64,000 nucleotides of DNA from Amia ocellicauda (lineage: Eukaryota; Chordata; Actinopteri; Amiiformes; Amiidae). This document shows positions 38,881 to 64,000 of the stretch, one piece after another. The DNA lies in NCBI RefSeq assembly GCF_036373705.1, contig NC_089864.1, positions 1,050,501 to 1,114,500 on the forward strand. Reading direction: 5' to 3'. Each line of letters opens with the position of its first letter. Positions within the stretch are counted from its first letter, which is position 1. The translations under genes and the position numbers were made by a program. Under the pieces are notes generated by a model. That model had not been told where the DNA came from and made no database searches. It worked only from the letters and a program-made list of their open reading frames with translations.

Positions 38881-39782
38881 AAAACTGGTATTCTGCTGGT
38901 CTCCTTGGTAGATATTATTTGGTAACAGATGATCTTATAATCCCAGGAGACCAGCGAGACTTTGTGGAGACCTACGTCATGCACACAGTGCCCAGTAGAA
39001 CAACGGGGGGTCCCACGAGTGGTCTCTGATCTTTATATTTTTTTGGGAATGTCAAACTCATGAACTAAGATGACCTCTAACTAAGTAAGAATAACAATAA
39101 TTGATGTGATGTGAAAACTGTAATGATCAAGTTTTGCTCTCCCCAGTGTGTCTCCCAGTCTCCTCAGCTCCTCCTCTCCTGGTGTTGTCGAGGCTGTGGG
39201 ACTGGGCCACTCTGCCCTGCGATGGCACATCTTACACAGGGACTGTTGAAGACCTCTCCTATATTAAGTGGTAGACGTTTTCTACTCAGCAAGTGCTTGA
39301 TTTTATCTCTGGGAGAAGCTACGTAGGCCAAGGCTTTGAGGACAGAGCTGAGGTCTCCTATGATAAGATCAGCCAGAGGGACTTCTCTCTGACCATTCAC
39401 AACATCACCTTCTCTGATGAAGACATGTACGAGTGCTATTATGATAAAGACTATTATCTGACGTTTCTGGGAAGTGTTCGGCTCATTGTTGAAGGTAACA
39501 GCTGAGCTGAGAAGGAAATAAGCTAAACCCATAGACTGCATTTTCAACAATCAAACCACATCACAGCCCAGCAGGTTTAACCCAAACCTCCCTCTCTTGG
39601 TTTGCATGCAGCTTCTACATGCAGTTCCGTCTATTGCAAATCTGTTTACATATTTTTTAGAACCATTACACATTGTATGCTTGTTATACAAATTTTGCTA
39701 AATAGCATGACTCAAGACAATCTGCCAATGGCTGGAGGAGCTTGAAACTTTAATTGACCTCTAACCTAATGAGTGCATGTCT

Positions 39783-41305
39783 TTACAATTGTCCCACATG
39801 CCTCTCAAGCTGTATCTGGTGGCTTCTGTCTGATGTCTGGAACATCCAGGGCCTGCGCTCCTCTGCATTTGGGCTGAAGAGCACAGACCCGGAGTTCCTC
39901 AACAACATCAGCGGAGAGGATGTGCTGATCCTGCAGGCAACGTGGTGGCGGGCAGACCTGCCCACACACTGTCCCTCATAGTACAGGGACCTCATAGTGC
40001 CCTCTGTAAAGCTCCCTTGGGTCAGGCATGGCAGGGTCTCGGGGGTGTCATGGTGTGGTATAGAGAGGAGCTCAAAGACCACATCTCTCCAGTACAGAAA
40101 AGGGAGATGCACATATGGCTCATAATCACAGGTGAAATATTACATCAACAAACTGACACATACCTGTGTGATGTCTACATGCCCCCCTCAGACTCCCCCT
40201 ACTTTAAAGAGGAGACATTCCACAACCTCCGGTACCATACACCGGTGACTCCCACAGACACAGCCACGACAGCGTAGTCAACAAGAGCGGGAAGCAGGTA
40301 CTGGGTTTCTGTAAAAGCCTGGGTCTGTACATTGTCAACAGCAGGATCAGGGGGGAATCCCTGGGGAGATTCACATACAGCTCAGCCCTGGGGAACAGTG
40401 TAGTTGACTATGCAGTATTTTTGAAATATTAGCCAAAAGAACTTAGCTTTAACCTCAAAAAAAAAAAAAATAGAGACGCCAACAAACAAGACAACAGGTG
40501 GTTTGATAAGCAGTGTGCGGCTGTCAGAAAAGAGCTCAGACAGCTGTCCAACAAGAAGCACCACGAGCCGCACAACCAGGAGCTGCGGCTCAGCTACTGC
40601 CAGGCTGCGCTGCACAAGAAGAAGCACAACTACATGTCCCAGCAATTATCAGAAATTGAAAATTCAATTGATCAAAATTCTTTCTGGTAAACTACACTTC
40701 CTGCTGTCCTGCTCAAAATACACAGACACAAGAAAAGAATACACCCCCAAATTTCTGAACCACATCAGAGAATTCACACTCCTCCAAGATATTGAAAAGG
40801 TCCCCATCCTTCTAAGCTAGGAGAACAAATATGTGTCTGCTTGTCATAGCTGGAGGGACAATGCGAGGACAATGTGGACAGTGTGTGGACAGCCAGCAAC
40901 CGCATGGGCCCACTGCTACAGGGAGGGGGGGCAGGCACACAGCCTGTAGTCTGATACAGGATCTGCGCATCAGAGGGGGGGTACTTTACTGTGAATGAGG
41001 AAAATTATATTGATGTCTAGTTTTTTTTTCTTCATAAATATTATTACAATTATTTACTATGATATATATTTCTTCTATGTATTGAGAAGTACCTAATCAT
41101 ACTAGTTTCAATGATTATCTTTTTTTTATTCATTTAATTATTTTAATGATGTTTAATTGATGTATTTATTTTTGTTCAATTGTTTTTTTGTTTTACTTTA
41201 TTTTCTATAAATCCATATTTTCCTATTTATATGTATCAATTATATGACATGCTTTGACTACTTGTATACAAATGTCATGCTAATAAAGCTTATATTGAGA
41301 GAGAG
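39783..41305 (+). mobile_element. LINE fragment with endonuclease part, inside the Ig gene intron
   Basis: Interrupted plus frames read NIQGLRSSAFGLKSTDPEFL, SGEDVLILQATWW, GGVMVWYREELKDHIS, LGLYIVNSRIRG and VDYAVF. This is the order of an APE-type LINE endonuclease, followed by a linker (KELRQLSNKKHHEPHNQELR). The RT domain is absent. CATGCTAATAAAGCTTATATTGA near 41277-41299 resembles a LINE 3' tail. Several frameshifts; dead. Confidence 0.75.
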
Positions 41306-41993
41306 CGAGGGAGAGAGAGGGAGAGAGAACCCCAGCCAGCTCTGACACCGGGCTGTGTCTTTATCTCCTTTCAGCTCACACCGCAAACCTCACCCTGCGG
41401 TCTGGAGCCGTCCTCTCCCTCCGCCTGTTCACTGCAGAGCCAGTGGAGGTGCTGTTTGCTGCTGCAGGAGAGGGAGACTCTGTCTCAGTGTGCGCTGTGG
41501 AGAGGGGCGCAGCGAGCCGCCCTGGCCCCGGGTACGAGTGTCAGTGCAGAGCGGCTCTCTGACCCTGCGCTCACTCACAGCCGCTGACCAGGGCCAGTAC
41601 ACAGTGAGGGACTGCAGCACCGGCCGCACCTTCAGCACCGTCTCTGTCTCCGTCACAATCCCTGCCACTGATGGAGGTAAGGGGGTCTTAATCCGTCTGA
41701 CCCTGCAGTGGCCGACCCTGTTCCTGAAGAGCCGCCGTCCTGGAGCTTCTATAGGCCGAATCCAGTACTGTGACTAATTAGGCCCAATAATTGAATCACA
41801 ATAATAGTTCATTGCCAGGTTGGGATCAAACGAACGCCAGTCCGTACTGTGTCTCTCCAGGACCAGGGCGGGCCCAGGCTATTATAACTGTCCTGTGAAT
41901 TCATATTGATCTTGTATTCATCACTGTTTGACCAGAGGTATTGGGACATGTCTCTCTCCTGGCATGTCTTAATAACCAGTTAATCACCAGTTA

Positions 41994-41999
<6 letters not shown>

Positions 42000-42040
<41 letters not shown>
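42000..42040. repeat. (CT)n microsatellite
   Basis: About 20 CT units in the intron between the second Ig exon and the TM exon of the Ig pseudogene. Confidence 0.95.
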
Positions 42041-42042
<2 letters not shown>

Positions 42043-42419
42043 CACTGGGTTGTGCACAGTGTTTAGTCCCCCAGACGTCTACAAATGGAATGGCCGCTCA
42101 CCAGGTATTAAAGCTCTCGGTTTGTCTCTCCTCTCCTCCCCCAGAGTCTCACTCCTCTGTTGGGATTGGAGTTGGCATTGTGGTGCCTTCACTGATCACG
42201 GTGATCGCCGGTCTGTGTTATTGGCGCCACAAAAGAAGGGACCTCGATTCATCCGCTGCTGGGCAGTGAAGAGGCCCGCTGACCTGACCCAGAGCCCGAC
42301 CCCTGACCACAGTAACGAACCCCAGCCAGCTTCTGACAAGGCCTCAACACTGATCTGCAATGGGCACCCGCCCCCCCAGCAGCACAGCCGCCCTTATTTA
42401 TATTTATTTTCATTAATAT

Positions 42420-43045
42420 AGGTATCATTGGCAATTAGTATTTCTGTTAATCAGGTCCTTAATTGATTTGTATGCTGATGTATTTAACTGTATTAGTCAT
42501 TTGTCAAATGTCATTGTGATTTGTTACTAATCTAACTTTTGATTTGGTTTTGCTAGTGTGATCTATATAATTGTAATTGCTCATCCATTCTCGTAACTAG
42601 TTATTTGCTTTTGTCATGGTCAGTTCAATTGATTTGTTTGGTCTCCTGCAGTATCTTATTGGTAATTACTGTAATTGTTTTTCAATTTAATTTGATTACT
42701 TATTTATAATTACTTGTTTGTTATTGTAATCATTTAATTATTATTGATATTAATGACAATTGTTTTGTTAATAATTGATACGAATTTGTTTTGAGATAAC
42801 ATCTAATTGCCAATTGGGTTAGTTATTACCTGATTATTCAACAAGTTTCACCTGCATGGAGAACTTTAAAAAGATCTTTGTGATCTGCATTACACAAGCA
42901 CTGATGAAAGCTAAACCGTTTGCTGCTATTTCACTTGAGCACTTCTTGCACTTTCGACCTAATTCCAAAAATAAATTAAATGTGGTATCAGAAAATACAT
43001 TTTCTTGTGGACTTTGTCTTTTCTAAAAACAGTGTGCGGACAGGA
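42420..43045. other. AT-rich intergenic, no gene
   Basis: Rich in AATTG/TAATTG words with no open frame of interest. Confidence 0.6.
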
Positions 43046-43049
43046 TTTT

Positions 43050-44465
43050 TCTTTATTTTTAAAAATATTTAACCTTCATTTTACCAGGCAAGTCAATTAT
43101 GAACAAATTTTGATTTACAATAACGGCTTGGCAGGAGGCAAAGAAAGGATCTTCTGTAGGAAATGGATATTGGGATTAAATGCAAAAGACGGACCGCACA
43201 GTACAAACAACGATTCATTATAACCAATCACATAGAAAGATACCATGAAACTATAAAAGAAAATTATAAAAACAGAGCATGACAACAGCTTACATGATAC
43301 AATACAAACAACAGACCTAGCAGCAGACAAAAAAACAATACAACAGGACACAAACATGTTTGCAACATTGTAGGCAGAGACAACAACAGAATAACAGCAG
43401 AGCTACAGTAGTCCGGCACGTCACATGAACAATTACAGGTATCAGTAAATGTGTTGGTGATTGTGTCTTTAAAAGTGGCAATGGTAACTAATGGTAAGTA
43501 GATAGTTTTATCATTTTTTTTAGTTGATTCCAATCGCTAGGTGCAGCGAACTGGAGTGACCCAAAGAAGTGTTCGCTTTAGGGATTTTTAACTGGATGTG
43601 ACTAGCATAGCTGGTGCTATAAATGGATTGGGAAGGGTGCAAAAGACATCTCAGATAGGGGAGTGAGTGAGGCCTAAGAGGGTTTTGTAAATAAGCTTAA
43701 ACCAGTGGATTTTGCGTCGGGTACATAATGATTGGCAGTTTATGGAGGTGTACAGAGTGCAGTGATGTGTCCTGTAATGTAGAGGACATTTAGCCACTCA
43801 AGAGCCCCCTTACCTGCCGACCTGTAAATCTCTAAAATCTAGCATGGGTAGGATTGTCATCTGAATCAGGGTGACTTTAGCAGTTTGGGTAAAAAAATTA
43901 TGATTGCAGTAGAGAAACCCAAGTCTAGCTTTGACCTTGGCCTGCAGCTTGGAGATGTGCTGCAAGAAGGACAGTGTGCTGTCTAGCCAAACTCCCAAGT
44001 ACTTGTAGGAGGTGACTTGCTCAAACTCCACACCCTCAGCTGTAGTAATCACACCAGGGAAGACGGCTATTCTTCATACTAAACCACAAGACCTTTATTT
44101 CAGAGATGTTTAGAACAAGGTTAAGGGCAGAGAAAGCTTGCTGGATACAGTACAAACTTAGTTGTAGAGCATTTAACACAAATTCATGGGAGGGACCAGC
44201 TGAGTAACACTGTATCATCTGCATATAAGTGAATGAGAGCTCTTCCTACTGCCAGTGTTGTTATTTATATATATATAGAAAAAAGTGTGGGGCCTAAAAT
44301 CAAGCCTTGTGGGACACCCTTGCTGACAGGTAGGGGCTGAGACAGCAGATCTTCTGACTTTACACATTGGACTGTTTGAGAGAGAGTTAGTGAACCATGT
44401 CAGGTGAGAAATCGGCTCTGCGATGACAGGGGCTGATACCTTGAGGGGGATAGGATCGGCCATCT
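43050..44465 (-). mobile_element. Antisense LINE, RT C-terminal half and 3' end
   Basis: Minus-strand frames in order: SLSNSPMCKVRRS with a decayed VPQGS region (44463-44215), CYSAGPSHEFVLNALQLSL then FSALNLVLNISEIKVLWFS (44224-44036), and EFEQVTSYKYLGVWLD with QMTILPMLDF (44052-43810). This is the RT palm-to-thumb order of fish L2/Rex-like LINEs. The 3' end has the TTTAACCTTCATTTTACCAG-type tail common in fish. Frameshifted and truncated at 5'. Confidence 0.8.
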
Positions 44466-44574
44466 GACCCAGGTTTTTTTTAGGGATGTGCTCGCTAGGG
44501 GGCTGTCGCTAACTCGCACACTGTAGCTGAAGTGGCCAGAGATCATATAAAATTAATGGGGGACCCCCGGCCCC

Positions 44575-45513
44575 AATGGCATGACGTCATGGGTTAATGT
44601 GCACACGGCCTGGCTGATGTATCTGCCGAATCACTCGATACAGTCGCCATGTCCTGCGCTGACGTCACTGTGGAGAGAATGTGTCCAGCGCATCGCCGCA
44701 GTGAACCTTTTTCAGTACAATCGCTTAAATGGGTCAATGCTCCCTCACCACTCACCGGCCACCATAGGGAGATACAGAATATAACCTATGAATGCCGTAC
44801 AGCAGTCACGCGTGTCGCAATGTGCCTGTGCTGACGTGCTGCTCTCATGGCTTCATGTCACTTTTCAGCGCCGTACTGTTCAATACTGTCAATCACTGCG
44901 CATCGGCAATACCAGTGACGTCATACACTATCATAAACACGCTTCCAGCAAATTCTGTCTCCGCACGAACGACAATAGGAAGAGCCCGTGAAACCTGCTT
45001 ATCCAACTCGTCATTGGTGGATCTGCCCGTCACTCACACACTCTGCCGCTCTGATTGGTGGACTCACCCGTTGCTCGCTTTGGAAACGGCCTGCCCACGA
45101 CTTACCCCCGAGCTTCACTGGGATTGGTCGCGGATTGACCAATGGAAACTAAGCCACACTCTCATTGGTGAATCTGAACGTTTGTCTAGCTTTCCCAATC
45201 GCCGATTGGTCGCACATGGGGCAGTGGAGGCGGGATTTCAACAGGAAGTGGGTTAGCAGAGTCGGTTTCCTGGTCAGCGTCAATGTGCGCCGAGGCGGAA
45301 CTGACTTTTGAGGCCCGTAAACAATAACAGTCGCGGCTCTAAATAGTAATATTTTCACATATATGGTGTTATTCGGCCTCCGAACGGGTTCTTAAATTCA
45401 TACTTTGGCAACGTTTCTCCAAGCTTGCAGGCCGGCTCTCAGTCTCGCCTGTTTATTTTAATCTGGGGTTTCCTGGTTTGTTTTTTTCAAGAGGAATCGT
45501 CGGAGGCGGATCT
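44575..45513 (+). promoter_or_regulatory. atf6b: atf6b upstream region with three CREs and seven CCAAT boxes
   Basis: Perfect TGACGTCA sites lie at 44582-44589, 44660-44667 and 44916-44923, with a half-like TGACGTGC at 44832. CCAAT/ATTGG boxes start at 45013, 45054, 45123, 45139, 45164, 45195 and 45205. A purely canonical ERSE (CCAAT-N9-CCACG) is absent; the closest is CCAAT-N10-CCACA at 45139. The start site probably lies within 45210-45480. CRE is bound by CREB/ATF-family dimers and CCAAT by NF-Y; use here is inferred. Confidence 0.6.
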
Positions 45514-63294
<17,781 letters not shown>

Positions 63295-63622
63295 CCAGCA
63301 GAGGGGTGGGGGGTGAGAAAGAGAGAGAGAGGAGGGGATGAATGGAAAGGAACAAGTGAGTGAGTGAGTGTGTGAGTGTGTGTGTCTGTGAGACTGAGAG
63401 AAGGCGGTTTGTGAAGGAGAGACTGCTGTTCTCTGCTCTCTCTCTCTGTTCTGTTGTATATTTTGATGCTATTTTTGGTTTTGTATTGGTTTCTGTCCAT
63501 TCCTGTGACTGGTCTCTGTGCACCGGACAGGACAGGCACAGCATTTCAATTATCGTTAATAATAATTCTTATTGAGGTGCAGTTCCCCGGCTGTGCCTGT
63601 GCAGAGTGCGGGGGCGCTGTCT

Positions 63623-63624
<2 letters not shown>

Positions 63625-63662
<38 letters not shown>
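63625..63662. repeat. (ATT)n microsatellite in atf6b 3' UTR
   Basis: About 12 ATT units, 330 bp after the stop codon. Confidence 0.95.
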
Positions 63663-63663
<1 letters not shown>

Positions 63664-63836
63664 ACACAACTAGGCTCTGGACTCACTTACTGCAATACAC
63701 ATCTACTACTAATGACACCATCACAGCAGTCGTATAGTGTGTACAGTAATAATGATAATGATACCCACAGTCAGAAGGGCCACAGCCTGGCCAGTCTGTT
63801 TAAAGGGACGTCACTCTGACTGATGCTGTTCTTGTA

Positions 63837-63842
63837 AATAAA
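63837..63842 (+). terminator. atf6b: atf6b polyadenylation signal AATAAA
   Basis: The first AATAAA after the stop codon at 63292-63294, implying a 3' UTR of about 560 nt. Nothing further is recognised between here and the window end. Confidence 0.75.
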
Positions 63843-64000
63843 AACCACTCGATCCAGGCCAGTCCCTCCAGCCCAGCCCAGCCCATGTCTGATATTCCTG
63901 CCCTTTTGTGCCACTGCCATCCGCTGTGTGTATGAACCCTCCGCAGGGCAGAGACAGAGAGAGGGATTTGTGGGTTTGTCTGTCTATATATACCTACACC

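Larger units (their letters stand above)
39147..42269 (+). pseudogene. Two-Ig-domain type I membrane protein, broken
   Basis: Exons with phase-1 borders: Ig1 39147-39494, Ig2 41375-41676, TM/tail 42145-42269. Ig1 shows LPCDGTSY, IKW and DEDMYECYYD, the V-set Cys, Trp and D-x-x-Y-x-C pattern. It has an in-frame TAG at 39272-39274 just after the Trp. Ig2 shows LTLRSGAVLSLRL and GSLTLRSLTAADQGQYTVRD but changes frame near 41510-41530; its length (302) is not a multiple of 3. The last exon encodes VGIVVPSLITVIAGLCYW followed by RHKRRD and a stop at 42267. No leader exon was found. It resembles fish Ig-superfamily receptors of the MHC region. The stop and frameshift suggest a pseudogene, though sequencing error or an allele is possible. 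Confidence 0.72.

Noticed and set aside
42050..42421. 123-aa frame with KRPADLTQSPTPDHSNEP as a separate gene
   Set aside because: It overlaps the TM exon of the Ig pseudogene in another frame. It might be an alternative or frameshifted cytoplasmic tail but is not an independent gene.
45139..45157. ER stress response element upstream of atf6b
   Set aside because: The spacing is 10 rather than 9 and the half site is CCACA rather than CCACG. Listed only as a near miss.

Overview
This is vertebrate nuclear DNA, most likely from a ray-finned fish and probably a non-teleost one such as a bowfin, gar or sturgeon relative. The evidence is spliced genes with GT-AG introns, AATAAA signals, vertebrate-level protein identity, and fish-type LINE, hAT and L1-like remnants. 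Several LINE 3' segments resemble a CR1-like family that I associate with non-teleost fishes. The species call is an inference.

Four complete protein-coding genes could be assembled exon by exon, with every splice phase checked. They are ring1 (+, coding 2636-6803, 367 aa), rps18 (-, coding 8326-13870, 152 aa), vps52 (+, coding 14654-22244, 716 aa) and atf6b (+, coding 45514-63294, 714 aa). In mammals the orthologues lie in the extended class II (RING1, RPS18, VPS52) and class III (ATF6B) parts of the MHC, so this is an MHC-linked block. Between vps52 and atf6b (22.4-45 kb) lies a mostly AT-rich, transposon-littered stretch. It holds one broken two-Ig-domain membrane-protein gene (39147-42269) with a stop codon in the first Ig exon and a frameshift in the second.

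Layout: 1-1.5 kb minisatellites; 1.6-7.3 kb ring1; 7.4-8.25 kb repeats including a 34-bp array; 8.3-13.9 kb rps18 with a 3.3-kb VNTR in its last intron; 13.9-14.65 kb a divergent rps18/vps52 promoter; 14.65-22.4 kb vps52 with a U12-type AT-AG intron; 22.4-39 kb intergenic transposon remnants; 39.1-42.3 kb the Ig pseudogene with a LINE in its intron; 43.0-44.5 kb an antisense LINE; 44.6-45.5 kb the atf6b promoter with three perfect CREs and seven CCAAT boxes; 45.5-63.86 kb atf6b, inflated by four large tandem arrays.

The genes are unrelated housekeeping and regulatory functions: Polycomb ubiquitin ligase, 40S ribosomal protein, GARP/EARP tethering subunit and ER-stress bZIP factor. They share synteny rather than a pathway. 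I found no new biological system. The most notable signals are repeated tandem duplications of exon-intron boundaries that leave decoy splice sites in three genes, the density of minisatellites inside introns, a CRE/CCAAT cluster before atf6b, an Asn-to-Ser change at the S2P-type motif of Atf6b, and a 51-bp array carrying a 14-bp palindrome plus a CCAAT box.
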